Position numbers and translations under genes: made by a program. From Tillus elongatus (lineage: Eukaryota > Arthropoda > Insecta > Coleoptera > Cleridae), in the NCBI GenBank assembly GCA_964006375.1, contig OZ023264.1:178319131-178383130 (forward strand): DNA of 64,000 nucleotides, read 5' to 3'. Positions 10,880 to 22,676 of this stretch are shown in pieces (position 1 is the first letter of the stretch; every line of letters starts with the position of its first letter). The notes under the pieces are model-generated. The model saw only the letters and a program-made list of their open reading frames with translations. It was not told the DNA's origin and ran no database searches.

Positions 10880-11690
10880 CCGGCGACGTCTGTGCCCTCC
10901 AAAAAAAAACATAGCAATCAACTGAAATATGTCATGTTTTTTTAATAATTTTTTGGTAGCAGATGTGTGGGTAAGATTGCACATATAGAGTTTTATGAAA
11001 AACTTTTGTCTAAAAGTAGTCAGTTTAGCCATAAATAACAAACTTTGGTCAGAAAATTATTTTTCTTCAAAAATTCACTAAGAAAACTCGTAAGATGAAA
11101 CATTATTTGTTGAAAAACCTACAGGCAAAAAGTATTTGAACGAGCCATTGATAGTATACAAGTTATCTAACACGTGTACGTTTACCCAAGGGAATTTAGA
11201 GGTGAATTCATGTCTGCTCCACTGCCTAATGGATCCTGCCACTAAATTACAATTTGATGTTGTCAAGGCAATTCTTCTTGCGTTAGTGCCGGAGAGATTT
11301 TTCAATGTGGCGCAGTCGTTCGGCAAGATGACAAGATTTACAGAGGCCGAATCAGAGGAGTAAACTACACATCAATATCCCTGGTAAAGCCAGTGATTCG
11401 ATATATTGCATCTGAATGGGGATTTGGAACCGAGTTTTTTGTATCGTACGGAAAGGTTTTACTGCTAACAGTGGGAATTCAATTGTTATGTCGGTATAGT
11501 TTTCTCGTTAGTGCTATTCTGGATATTTTGGAAGTTTCCCGGTCATATAAAGTAACTGCTAAACAAAAATAACCGTTCTGTTTTATCGGCCGGACTGAAA
11601 CACATTCCAATCTCAAAATGATAAAGCTTACTGTACAAATTTATTATTTATTTTATTCTGAAAGATAATCAGTATATTAGTGAATTTTCC
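10880..11690. other. No recognised feature
   Basis: The stretch is AT-rich. A 75-codon open frame at 11136-11363 has no family that I recognise and no supporting signal, so I do not call it a gene. Confidence 0.4.
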
Positions 11691-11691
11691 T

Positions 11692-11807
11692 TAAAAAAAA
11701 TCAATAATGAGGAGCTCCCGACCTTTGAATTTTGAAAAAAATTCTTCAAATGATCGGGAACTAGGCGCCCTAGAACCTATATCCCGGGTCAGTTTGAACT
11801 TTTATAT

Positions 11808-11810
<3 letters not shown>
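11692..11810 (+). repeat. A module of the composite repeat
   Basis: It carries the recurring blocks aatgaggag, ttgaattttgaaaaa, ttcttcaaatga, the 'ccctagaacc.atatcc.gggtcag' core, and atatgtttata leading straight into a (TA)n array. The closest relatives are at 57868-58008 and 62893-63025. Confidence 0.85.
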
Positions 11811-11891
<81 letters not shown>

Positions 11892-11912
11892 TTATTTATT
11901 TATTTATTTATT
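11811..11912. repeat. (TA)n array followed by (TTTA)n
   Basis: About 80 bp of TA dinucleotide are followed by about five cttatttattta-type tetranucleotide units. Confidence 0.97.
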
Positions 11913-12079
11913 AGAACTGTTCCATACATCTCTACCAGATATCGGAAATAGTCAAAATACAAAAAAACAGCTTATCAACGTTGAAATTTAAAATTAACAG
12001 AATAAAAAGAATGCTCTCTGAAAAACGATTTTAAAGTAAGCTTGTATTGCCTGAGGCTGCTCAAATTTTTCACGATGTG

Positions 12080-13414
12080 AGGTAATTTTTTTATTTTTAT
12101 TTAAACAACACACCACGAGGGCTCACAGCCTAAATACTATTGTACCGTGGGTGTCGACAAGAAGGAAAGAGGCAACTTATTAATTCTGGGCTTGAAGGTT
12201 TGGAGGTTCGGAGGAGAACGAAAAACATGTGCCCGCAAGGAGTTCCACAACTTGGAACTCCTCGGGACAAAAGAGCGGGCATAACAAGATGTTCTATGTC
12301 TGGTGACATGGACAGTAAAAGGGTGCATTCGGTCTGTTCCCCTGGTAGCTCTGTTGGGGGCATTAGGTGGAGGAACTATGGAAAAAAGCTCCTCTGAGCA
12401 GTGCCCGTGCAGATATCTATAAAATAGAGAGAGGTCACCAACGACACGTCGGCGGGCAAGGGATTTCACATTTGGGTGAGGGTAGGGTCACCGATGAGAC
12501 GTATAGCTCTCTTCAGAATGGAGTCCAGGATAGCGAGTGTAGAAGCGGCAGCGGCACCCCAGATGTGGGGGCAGTATTCGAGGTTTGGCCTTATTTGTGA
12601 AGTATATAAGGTAAAGAGATTAGGCTGGTGAAAAGTATTTGCGAGCCCGAAAGAGGAAATCCAGTTTCTTAGCAGCCGCTTCTGCAATTTATGTGGCATG
12701 TTTGGTGCCATTTCAAATTTCTATTCACAGAAATGCCAACAAGTGAAAAGGACTTGGAATAACTTGGTTTTTCATTGTGATGAGTCTAGGGCTGGTGTAT
12801 CTCTTATGAGATAGAAAGCAAGACTGAGATTTGGTGGAGTGTAATTGTACAAGATTTCTACTTCCCCAGTCTCATATTTTTTGGAGATCCACAGAGACAG
12901 AACCCCCCCATGAGTCTGCGATCCTCATTTAATTGGGCTAAAGATACAGGCTTTGAATATTGTATATTTGAGTGGAAGGTGCTGTCATCCGCGTAACTCT
13001 GAAATGTGCTAGAGAGGAAGTCATTGATGTGGAGAAAAAACAAAGTGGGGGCTAAAGCTGAACCTTGAGGGACTCCTGCATTAATTGAGAAATGGCCATC
13101 CACGACAACAGAAATACTCCGGTTGGAGAGGAAATTTTCTGTCCAGGTACAGGGTTTTGCTGGTAGGCCATAGTCCGGAAGTTTATTAAAAAGCGCTGCG
13201 TGCCCGACCTGGTCGAATACTTTGGATATATCTAGAGCGACAATCTGGGATTCACGGTGCAGTTCCATAGACTTGTTCCAAGAATGGGTGACAAAGGAAA
13301 GGAGGTCGGCAGTTGATCTGCGCTGACGGAATCCATACTGCCTCTCGTGAATGATTATATAAGCATATTGCAGTGTTGCGAGGTGCCCAATTAATGTGTT
13401 CGATCCTATAAGGG

Positions 13415-13416
<2 letters not shown>
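12080..13416 (-). mobile_element. 5'-truncated LINE (CR1/Jockey group), copy A
   Basis: This is the reverse-strand relative of the LINE at 56168-57566. The two share the reverse transcriptase core, the C-terminal end and a 3' tail that reads 'ccctcgtggtgtgttgtt' on the coding strand. The 5' end is cut off just upstream of the FRQRR block and abuts a (TA)n array at 13417. The coding part is described separately. Confidence 0.85.
12137..13330 (-). pseudogene. LINE reverse transcriptase, frameshifted (copy A)
   Basis: Read from 13330 downwards, the frames give SWNKSMELHRESQIVALDIS then KVFDQV (motif A), NAGVPQGSALAPTLF (motif B) and SYADDSTFHS (motif C, the catalytic YADD). After a gap and frameshifts come FGLANTFHQPNLFTLYTSQI, then RPNLEYCPHIWGAAAASTLA, the conserved thumb region, then LSLFYRYLHGHCSEELFSIV and a C-terminal block with KLWNSLRAHVF. 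About 330 bp are decayed or missing between YADD and the thumb compared with copy B. The endonuclease and ORF1 are absent. It would have copied LINE RNA into DNA at the target site. Confidence 0.85.
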
Positions 13417-13487
<71 letters not shown>

Positions 13488-13502
13488 GTGTGTGTGTGTG
13501 TG
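13417..13502. repeat. (TA)n then (TG)n microsatellite
   Basis: About 67 bp of TA are followed by about 17 bp of TG, directly at the truncated 5' end of the LINE. Confidence 0.97.
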
Positions 13503-15240
13503 TAAACACAGATCTTCTCATTAACGAATTAAAAAAAAAATCGCTAAAATTGTAGACTGGCAAAAAAACTGGAAAACAGGTTCTGCTCCTTGTTCTAACA
13601 TCACACCTTCTGATATACAAATAAATAAAATAATTTAATTTGAACTTACCGTTAAATTTACACGTTCTGAAGTTTCATTAACGGATCCAACTTCATTTTG
13701 TCAGTCATGATACCTGCAAAATAATGTCATTTACTATTTGTGCTATACTGGTGCATATATTTTGTAAACAAAAGAACCTTCTAAATCAAAATATCATATG
13801 TCGGTCATTTTTGTGGTAAGAAGCATGTTATTCATGTAATTGCCTCTAAAACTATTATCTAATGCCGCTATAATATACAGAGTGGGCCAAACTCGATGGC
13901 GTAGTAAAAGTATATTATAGTGAACCAAAATAGATAGAAATATGAAATGTAAGCTATGTTCATAAGTGGTCTTGATCTTTATTTTGAAGATATTTTTGAT
14001 ATTGCGGCGTTGCCACATCCATCGTTACGAGATACCAACTTTGTTTGTTTTTTCAAATAACACAGCCAGTATATTGTGACATTTTCAGATTCCCCGGATC
14101 ATTTTTAAAGTTTTCTACATTATGGATCTTTCACGTATCTCACACCGTCAAAGAGATAAAAATTAATATTTAGGAAATTTGTCAACCTGCATCCATTAAT
14201 GAAAAAAAAATCTTTCTCAGTCAAAGCAGGGGACACCGGAGACGAAAAAGTGCGAAATGAAAATACGGGATGACAGTTTACGGGAGGCATATGCAGACTG
14301 TGAATCCTCGCCATCTCCGCTAGGGCGAATCCAGAACAAAAAACGTCGTTATTCATTTAGCGAGCTGAGAATACTCAGCGCTCTCACTAAAATAACACCA
14401 GAGCTTATACTGTATGGGGCGGAAAGCCTGGCGTCAGACGAAGTGTACAGGGTTAATTTCGAAAGGAAAGTGTCACTTGGTGTAACCTAGCTAGGCTGTA
14501 AATGCTCTGCGTCTTTATCGGGATCAATCGAAGATGAATATATCTCTATTAGTTAAGTGAGCTGTGAATCCTCAGCATCCTCACAAAAATAAAGCAAGAC
14601 AATCTAACATACGGGAATGGTCTAAAGGGGCGGCGGCAGATCAGGTTAAGCAGAAATAATTAAAAATATGAAAATTCGCTACAAAATAGTAATTAATTAA
14701 AACAGATAACTTCTCACCCATGACAATATTTTTGTATACCGAAATCAGCCAAACCAGGTGTACAGCGGAATCGGAATCGGTACGGTTTCTTAGGGGCTGG
14801 TGACTGCTCACTATTGTGAGCTTACTGGTAGAATTACCAATACTGTATCTACGTCGTGTGGCGTACTCTTTTATATGATTTTCACAGCCGGTAAAAATCT
14901 CCGCGATGCTTCTTATCACAGCTGGATAAGATAATACATACGAAATACACATCTAATTAAATATAAATCGCTCTAAAATATTTCATGGTGAAAATATTTT
15001 ACCAAATGTTCATATAGCTTGTATTTTGTTATCATCTGAATAATTAATTATTTAATCAGCAACTACGCGTTTTGTACAATAGACCAATAGAAAATAATAC
15101 TTCATCACGAAGTGTTTAATTATAATACAAGCACAAGTATTTTACTTCTGTTTCCACACAACATATGATTACTCTACTACAGTAAAGAAATAAATATTTT
15201 TGTGCATATATAATTTTCCAAAAAAATGCGTAGATCATCT
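13503..15240. other. No recognised feature
   Basis: The stretch is AT-rich. Small open frames such as 14257-14490 have no family resemblance that I can see. At 15246-15282 a right-end copy of the D-module terminal motif (cgcacttgctgagtcc) is recognisable. Confidence 0.45.
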
Positions 15241-15245
15241 CTATA

Positions 15246-15285
15246 AAAATTTGCTACCAGAACGCACTTGCTGAGTCCAGACTTT
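15246..15285 (-). repeat. D-module terminal motif, isolated
   Basis: The segment reads aaatttgctaccagaacgca then cttgctgagtccagac, an inverse copy of the D end. The partner end is not found nearby. Confidence 0.6.
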
Positions 15286-15338
15286 TCGGTATTAATTAAC
15301 GAAAATATATATCATGTAGTTTAACCCGTCCAGTGCGC

Positions 15339-15400
15339 ATGACGCGAAATCACGTCATGCGTGCTACGCCACGGACGCTCATGACGCGATTTCGAGTCAT
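15339..15400. repeat. Left pair of subterminal 20-bp palindrome-like repeats of piggyBac
   Basis: ATGACGCGAAATCACGTCAT (15339-15358) and ATGACGCGATTTCGAGTCAT (15381-15400) are near-palindromic and related to each other. They have two counterparts at the right end. They are candidate transposase binding sites. Confidence 0.8.
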
Positions 15401-15520
15401 TACAGCGGGCATGCACATACCGTTTTCAGTATGTAAGCCGCCGTTGTACGCGTGTGATGTATTGCGAGCCTGTTCAACACACATCGAGGTATCGTTAATT
15501 TGTGCTGGTTTGAGTTCGCA

Positions 15521-17310
15521 ATGAATTCTACTGGGGCAGGGCCATCCGGAGTAAAACGACCAAAAATAACAAAAAATAAGTACAAACTTCGTAAACCAAT
15601 TGATGACGCTGAGATAGAACGCATTTTACTGGACTCTGACGATGATTTTGAGTATCCAGATTATTTGGATTCGGAATTTGAAAAAAGTGATTCGGATATC
15701 GAAGAAAATGAAGACGTTCCTGTTGAGACAGAAACTGATTTAGGCACTACTCTTCAGCAAGTTACTGTTCCAAGGTCCGATGATGAAACTGTGAACTGGA
15801 CCCAAACACCCAGCAAGAAAACGCTAGCTTTTACAGGAAAACAAGAGCTAAAAATACTACCAGACGGTGAGACTATTACACTTTACGATAATTCCCACAT
15901 TTTTGTATTGAATTAATAATTTTTAATTACAGGGAATAGGCCAAATGATTATTTCAATTTATTGGTTGACGACAGCTTTTTTAATCTTGTTGTTCAGGAA
16001 ACGAATCGCTATGCAGTCGAGGTATTCCAGTCTCCGAATTCGGGCGAATTTTCCAGAATTGCTCGTTGACGCGAAACTTCGATACCTGAAATGCGTCCCT
16101 TTTTTGGATTGTTTCTGCACATGGGGACAATTCCACTCAGTCGAATGCAAGACTTTTAGAAAAAATACAGACTTCTCAATCTTCCATTTTTTTCGACCCA
16201 CATGAGCAGAGATCGCTTTATGATCATTATGCGATGCTTGCATTTTGCAGAAAACCCAAAACAAAACGAACCAAAACCTCAAGACAGGCTATTCAAAATT
16301 CGACCTGTGATAGATTACTTCAATAGTAAAATGGTGGATGTCTTTTCCCCAAACCAAAATCTTTCTCTCGATGAATCCATGGTCTTATGGCGCGGGAGAT
16401 TGGTTTTTAGACAGTATATAAAAAATGAGCGCCATAAGTACGGAGTGAAGCTGTACATGTTGACCGAGCCAAATGGAACTATTCTGAAGTTATCCATTTA
16501 TACCGGGGTGCTAGATGATTTTGGTGGCAAAGGCCATGCTGCCAATGTAGTTCTTCATCTAATGGAAGAAAGGTTGGACGCAGGGCACTCTTTATACATG
16601 GACAACTTCCACAACAGTTATTCTTTGGCACGCCAACTATTAGAAAGAGGGACCTACTGCACCGGAACTCTACGGCTTGACCGAAGAGACAACCCTTTCG
16701 AGGTAAAAAATGCAAAGCTGAAGGTGGGCGACAATATTGCTCGCTACTCCAATGATGTAATAGCGGAAAGTGGCGTGACAAGCGCGATGTATCGTACATT
16801 TCCACTGAATTTTCTTATGATTTCGACCAATACAGAAACAAAAGGGACCAAGAAATGCAGAAACCGGAAGCCATATATATGTATAATAAAAACATGGGTG
16901 ACGTTGACAAGCAGGATCAAATGCTGTCTTATTACTCATTCTCTAGGAAATCGCTTCGATGGTACAAAAAAATTGGCACTCGCGTTCTGCAAATGCTGCT
17001 TTTGAATTCATACTTTTTGTATAAGAAATATAAAAGAAGTCGAGTTTGGTTGTATGATTTCCGACGGCGAGTGATTGAAGAACTTGTACCACCAAATGGA
17101 ATTCCACCAGAGAGGCCTATTTCATTCCAGCACAGGACGGAAAAAAATCCTATAACGCCGAATTCCAAACATCGGCCCCGCAGAAGATGCCAAAATTGTT
17201 ATAAAAATAAAGTGCGAAAAGACACAATTTACATTTGCCCAGCATGCCCTTCGAAGCCATCTTTGTGTTTGGATGAAAACTGTTTCGACGAATGGCATGC
17301 GGACCTGTAA
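15521..17310 (+). pseudogene. piggyBac transposase, two stops and one frameshift
   Basis: The start is the ATG of MNSTGAGPSGVKRPKI; it is followed by an acidic segment rich in Asp/Glu (DSDDDFEYPDYLDSEFEKSD), the usual piggyBac N-terminus. After a probable intron come GNRPNDYFNLLVDDSFFNLV, then MSRDRFMIIMRCLHF and SLDESMVLWRGRL (first Asp). YMDNFHNSYSLAR carries the second Asp, and NKNMGDVDKQDQM the third. The C-terminal Cys-rich domain (RRRCQNCYKN...CPACP...LCLDENCFDEWH) is complete. TGA near 16057 and TAG near 16158 (in place of Trp) interrupt the frame, and a single-base shift lies near 16750. Otherwise the copy is well preserved. The family excises and inserts at TTAA without a footprint. 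Confidence 0.92.
15867..15932 (+). other. Probable 66-nt intron in the piggyBac transposase
   Basis: GTGAGA begins the segment and TTTTTAATTACAG ends it. It holds in-frame stops. Joining ...cca-gac-g to gg-aat-agg gives LPDGNRPNDYF, the expected piggyBac sequence. The next match to the family starts exactly at the 3' splice site. Confidence 0.8.
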
Positions 17311-17561
17311 TAAATAAGTTACCTTATTTTATTTAATTTTGTGCGCCAAAGAAAGTTTGTTATTTTTATTTACACATGTTTTTGTTCGTTTTCTTACATT
17401 TATAAGAAAAACAATCTTATTCAGTTGTTATTCTTGTTTTCTTATTTCGCATATTCTATTTGGGTTTTTGTGTATTGAAGTAATAATATTTTTTTTCATT
17501 TACATGTGATATTTTGTATTTGTTTTGTAATCAATATAAGTACTTTTGAAGCAACACACAC

Positions 17562-17635
17562 ATGACGCGAAATCGAGTCATGAGCATTTCACAAATAGTT
17601 CATTGCGTAATGCTCGTGACGCGATTTTGCGTCAT
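17562..17635. repeat. Right pair of subterminal 20-bp repeats of piggyBac
   Basis: ATGACGCGAAATCGAGTCAT (17562-17581) and GTGACGCGATTTTGCGTCAT (17616-17635) mirror the left pair. Confidence 0.8.
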
Positions 17636-17644
17636 CACGTGTTT

Positions 17645-19590
17645 TAGTATATTTTGCATTTGTTTAGCCAAATACACTTTGTGGTGCTATGTGGTAATTC
17701 TGAAAAGACACCTGAGGAAAAGTCAACCCTTAGCCCGGAGGGTGTTCCTACAAACACGCGTGAGCAGTGTACGGATTAAGAGGTCAGCTAGACAGTGTTT
17801 ATCCAAAAGACCTTACACAGTCCATTTATCTGTAAAAATTGTTCGGATACGCGACATGGAGTAATTAAGAATATTTAATGTTCGCTAAGAAAGTCCTAAG
17901 GTAAACAACGACCTGGTGGGGACATTTACTTGAGTAAACATATATACCTAGCTAAGTATATCCGAGTCAACACTACAATTATTACGTTTGTCTACTCAAC
18001 GTTTACATTGGCTCAGACCTTCTCCAGACTATTAAGTTAGGCATATAGATGCGTACGCTAAATCATTATTAACCCTGTCTGTATTTCAGCATGTATGTGT
18101 AAACGTAAACAGTCGAGAATGTAGATGCTTTGCCGACTAGAATTAACATTTCGAAGTCCCCAGATCCAGGATTCACGTAATTGTATTTTCCTATTGATAT
18201 CTTGGAAATCCAATATCGACGACAAAAGCAACAAAACGTTTGTGTTTGCCGTTTCGCCTGTCTTTGGATTCAATCTTGAAACTGCATATTGATGATGATG
18301 CTTTTGTTAGAGTGAAAAAACGAAATTCAAAGCGCTCGGTTTCTTTTAGGCAAATAGGATTCAGGAGAAGCACTCGGATATGAATATGATGAAATTGTGC
18401 CTGCAAATGACTTAAATTTAAAAGATTCAATTTAAATTTCAATATTGCGGCTAAGAAATGAAACCTCGCGTATTAGGTTAAAACAAGCTTGCTAAATGTT
18501 ATGTATGTTGTTGCATGGCTGTGGTCTCCCACCCACTGGCACATTTTATCCCGATTCTTGTTCTGGATACCATCGATACAAGGTAGTACATTCAGAACGT
18601 ACTTATAAATTACATCCTATTGAATTTCATATATTATATGACCGAACATATATTTTAGTTAGTCAAATGAAATTTCATAACACAGACAAACAAAATTGGA
18701 AACCTAGAAAAGGCACAACACTTACGTAACTCAGAAAGCGCTCCTCCACGAACACATAACTTCTACACAAAATTTGAAAATTTAAGCGTATACTTTTTAC
18801 ACCTCAAGAGATTCCTTTTCTAAATAAAGGTTATAAATACTGTCCACGATTTAATTTGACAAACAAAATTGAAGAGATATTACCTTTCAAATCCAAAATA
18901 GCTTTCTGGTCAAAACGCAATACAAATAACTTAAAATATGTGACTTTAATTTAAAATATGACAAACCTCAAATTAATCAAAATAGAAAATTCAAATCAAT
19001 TCAAGATGCAATATCAGAAAACGATTTAGCTTGTACTAATACTCCAGTTAAAAAACTTCAAAAAATGACCCAACCTCCTGAAAAATCCGAAAGTTTTGAA
19101 ACTTCGCACACTTATTTAAAGGTACCTAAGAATGAATATACCGAAAGTCCTCATGAATATGAGGCGAGCTCTAGCGGCAATTAGCGAAAATAGGGCACTC
19201 TCTTTGGTTTTTCGTTAGTATCTCGAGAACCGTTAGTCGGAGGCAAAAGTTGATTATATACATACTTAAGACTTTGCTACAAAAATGATTATATACATTT
19301 GTCTCGTATTCCCAATGACTCCCGAGTTAAGAACGCTAAAAGAGAGCATTTTGTGAAAAACCACGCTAGGGCGGTACAGTATGGCATTTCTAATAATATT
19401 TGACAATGGTTTACCTACATTTTTGTATACTAAGGATAATTGAGAAGATAAACTTCACAACTTTGTTAAAAAGCACGTGATGTATGTTACTTATGATGTA
19501 TATTGATGAGGCACATGATGTAGGTATATTAAACAATGAAATATATGAAGAAAAAAAATGCTGAGGTTATTCAAAGGAAAATTTTGTACA
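17645..19590. other. No recognised feature
   Basis: The stretch is AT-rich. An open frame of 77 codons at 18496-18729 and shorter frames show no family that I recognise. I see no RNA gene. Confidence 0.4.
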
Positions 19591-19596
19591 GAAAAA

Positions 19597-20870
19597 TCAA
19601 TCCGTTCTGAATCGCTTCTTGGTAGAATGCCCTGCAATTTGATTATCTTGGCTAGCTTTTACACTTGCTGCCTGAAACAATAGGTAAGTATGCATGAGAT
19701 GAAGGTTAATATTGAGCCATTTTGCTGCCAACCAAAGAGTATCGTATGGAGTTAGCTGATCAGTTTTCTTGACTATATCTTTCAGATCCTCCACAATCAC
19801 ATTACTAAATCCACCTTGTGATTTTTGGTAAGTTTGTAAAGGAATCACTCCAAGTTCCCCTACTGTGAGCCTCGGTATTGGTTTTTCATGTTCGCTTCCA
19901 GTTGTGCTTCCAGAAGGTACACATTTAATGACACCCATAGAATGGAATGTGTTGAGATCGTCCAGTGTTCTAACCTTAAAGTCCGCGTTTTCAAACACAA
20001 ATTCTTGAAAAATAGTATCATTATCGGGTTGAATGTGATGAATTGCTGACATTTCCAGCTGCTGTGCGCTGTGATATGAAGCACTAAACCCTAAACTTGA
20101 TAAAAGGTTTACAAACTTCTTGCTTGCAAATCTTCGGGACACAAACAAAGCAACACTGTTCATTATGGCTGATATAAAAGAGGTTGGACGTATCGCAGAG
20201 ATAATACTGTGAGCAATAGAATGCATTTTCTTTTTTTATTTGCATTTTTCTGCTTTTTTCATTATCAATGTCTCCAGAAAAACTTGTAGAGTTGGGGGTA
20301 CACAAGAAGCTTCTTCTTTTAAAAAGTTGTTGCCCCGAGGGTAGGCGCTTGTATCATACCAATTTTTCTGAACATCCTGCCTTATTATTTTTGCTGCTGC
20401 TTGTACGATTCTTAGTCGCTCATTACTTTCATCAGCTTTTCTGTCATCATACCATGAGTTCAAAATTTTGAATACAACATCATTGAAACAGATGGTTGCA
20501 TCCCTCCATCCAACTCCCACAACAATTATAATTCTCTCTCCATATTTGTCTTTGAGTTTGCTTACAATTGTAACATTTGAAGGAACATCCCCAGATACTG
20601 CAGAATGTAATTGTTCAAAGGAAAGTTGGCATTCCTCGCTATTCTCAATGAGGGAGTAATCTCTTCCATAGCCTTTATAATGTAATCTGCCTCGGGATCT
20701 CCACGTTTTCTACCCTCTTCTGGAGGCTTGTGGGACACAAATTGTCGGTAGCAGTCCAGGTGGTACACTTCATCAGCAGCGACAAGATCGCTAATGCCAG
20801 ACAGACGCAGCCTACCTTCTTCTGCCTTTTCATCATTTCTCCTGTCTGCGTGTCATTTGTAACAATGAGC
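19597..20870 (-). pseudogene. Broken gene of an unassigned multi-copy insect family
   Basis: Three segments follow one another on the minus strand. The first runs RRNDEKAEEGRLRLSGISDL, then VAADEVYHLDCYRQFVSHKP (a Cys/His-containing start). After a frameshift near 20640 comes GDVPSNVTIVSKLKDKYGER, then WRDATICFNDVVFKILNSWY and DTSAYPRGNNFLKEE. After a stop near 20236 comes VALFVSRRFASKKFVNLLSS, then SYHSAQQLEMSAIHHI, then FVFENADFKVRTLDDLNTFH and SMGVIKCVPSGS. I recall similar 'DN.D.....TLD...TFH.MG' proteins occurring in many copies in insects and cnidarians, without a defined function. That is memory, not a search. I therefore assign no function. The left half of the next element cuts into its 5' side. 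Confidence 0.6.
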
Positions 20871-20878
20871 CGGTTTAT

Positions 20879-21146
20879 TAGTGTGCTCGAAGTCCTGATA
20901 TAAGACCCATGGATTTTTATTTTTGGGGTACTCTGAAGAATGATGCGTATAAATTCGATTCACTACAAAATATCAATGAATTACGAAACAGAATCACGGA
21001 AGATATAAATCATATTAACCAAAACACACTCACCAGAGTTTGCAGGCATGTTTCAAAAAAGTGTATAAAGTGCACTAAACAAAACGGTGGCCATATTGAA
21101 CAATTTTTATTTAGTGTATTTTTTAATTTCCATTTTAATATTTGTT
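20879..21146 (+). pseudogene. Mariner transposase C-terminal fragment
   Basis: The frame reads MDFYFWGTLKNDAYKFDSLQ, then NINELRNRITEDINHINQNT and RVCRHVSKKCIKCTKQNGGH. MDF carries the third catalytic Asp. Here FYFWG is intact, while the 6.2-kb copy has a stop at this point. The protein reads on past the usual end (FLFSVFF). The two other catalytic residues are missing. Confidence 0.8.
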
Positions 21147-21817
21147 GAGTTCCGTTTCTAATTGTGTTGTTTTGTGGAGTTTAAGTTTCTATTTGTTATT
21201 GCCGGGTTTCGTTATTAAACTATTTTACAGAATATCACCTAGCATTATTACTTAATTAAGTATTGTAAATTAAATCAGAATATATTTTTATCGTGAATCA
21301 TTACGGAAAATTATGTTAAAAGTAGAAGTCTATTGTTAGACTCCATGACCTACTGCTTTTTGAACACTTATTTTGTCATTTGTTTTCTGGTATTGGATTT
21401 CACAGCCTACTATCCTCAAAACGGTTTTTCTTAAAATTGTCAGTGTAATAACAAGATTTCTCAAGCATTTTGTACATTATTGGAAGGTCTTTTCACAGGC
21501 GATCACATGAGCAAAAAATACAGTATGGCTGCCATAATAAAAACAAACGTTGATACCTGTAGCTCAAAAACAAATGGCAATCCAAAGTTGAGAATAGCAC
21601 AACAAGATTACTCTGTAAAAAGTGTCCTGATAATGTGCAAGTCTCTTAGACATGTCAGATCAACGCCTACTTAGATATTGAAGAAAAAAATCGAGAATTT
21701 TATACAAGTCATATTTGGAACGAGCATGAAATTCTACAAGACATTGCTAATTTAACCGTCTCTCTATCCCTAATAATAACGGAGATAGCAATACATTCCC
21801 ATCCAGTTTGGGACGCA

Positions 21818-21820
<3 letters not shown>
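20879..21820 (+). mobile_element. 5'-truncated copy of the DD37D mariner
   Basis: Sequence from 20879 matches 7815 onward of the 6.2-kb element with few changes: transposase C-terminus, 3' flank and the whole long right arm. It ends in an intact terminal CAGTGCGTCCC (inverse strand) followed by TA. The left part of the element is absent. The copy supplies the tip that the 6.2-kb element has lost. Confidence 0.85.

Positions 21821-21896
<76 letters not shown>
21821..21896. repeat. (TA)n array
   Basis: A pure TA run between the mariner tip and an inverted A module. Confidence 0.98.
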
Positions 21897-21903
<7 letters not shown>

Positions 21904-22025
21904 AAATTGACACTGACCTCGGTATGGGTTTTAGGGGTCCTAGTTTGCGCTCATTTGAATAAATTTTTTCAAAACTCAAGAGTCGGGATCTTCTCATTGG
22001 TGAATTTTGTTGTAAGAAAATTAAC
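21897..22025 (-). repeat. A module, inverted
   Basis: The segment reads catataaaaattgaca, ctgacctcggtatgggttt, gcgctcatttgaa, ttttttcaaaactcaag and cattggtgaattttg. This is the A module on the opposite strand, beginning at the (TA)n array. Confidence 0.85.
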
Positions 22026-22670
22026 TAATAAAAATGCAAGTAACTTACGCACAAGGCTAATATTTTACAATAATCTATCTTTCAGTGAGGTTTAGTTGGT
22101 GTTGTAACTATGTATTCACCCCTAAGATCGCTGTTTATGATGATTAACAGTACGAGTTTCTTGGCCTAGTGTGATAATTTATAGTGTAACGTGCTCCTGC
22201 TTCCCTCCAGGGATCATGAAGATTAATTATTTGACAGCTTTATGAATACGAAACTCACGGTCCCGGAGTCTCCTGTGTAAAGTACCTCCCACGCTTAATC
22301 AATCATGGCACGGCAAATAGCGAACTTTTCTCTTACAAAAATTATAAATGTAAAGGAAATTATTCACGTTTATCACTGTCTGCCGAACCACTAGTGCTGT
22401 AATATTTTATCCAATGACACACCGTTATTCTCAGATAACGTGGAAATGAGTGATGTATAACGGCCGTCCGAAGGTAAAACGTCAAATTTATTTTATGAGC
22501 TTCTGTTTTATATGGTGTTCCAATGTTCCCTAGCAAATCTAAATTTCTGCTAAATACAATTTTTTATTTTAAATAAAACATCCTGTATATTAGCTCCTTG
22601 TTGGGTAACCTTTTAAAGACACATTCAATGATATTTCAGTTGATGATTCTATCGTATCTATGAGAAAAAA
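22026..22670. other. No recognised feature
   Basis: An AT-rich stretch with no open frame or repeat that I can match. Confidence 0.4.
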
Positions 22671-22676
22671 AGTTCG

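Larger units (their letters stand above)
15325..17640 (+). mobile_element. piggyBac-type DNA transposon, right tip lost
   Basis: A TTAA at 15321-15324 precedes CCCGTCCAGTGCGCATGACG, giving the CCC start and TTAA target typical of piggyBac. The right end carries matching subterminal repeats to about 17635 but lacks a terminal GGG-TTAA, so the last bases have mutated or been replaced. The transposase spans the interior. Confidence 0.87.

Noticed and set aside
12140..12600. Plus-strand frames over the 12-13 kb LINE
   Set aside because: They are antisense to the recognised reverse transcriptase C-terminus.
18496..18729. 77-codon plus-strand frame as a gene
   Set aside because: Same reasons; nothing around it supports transcription.
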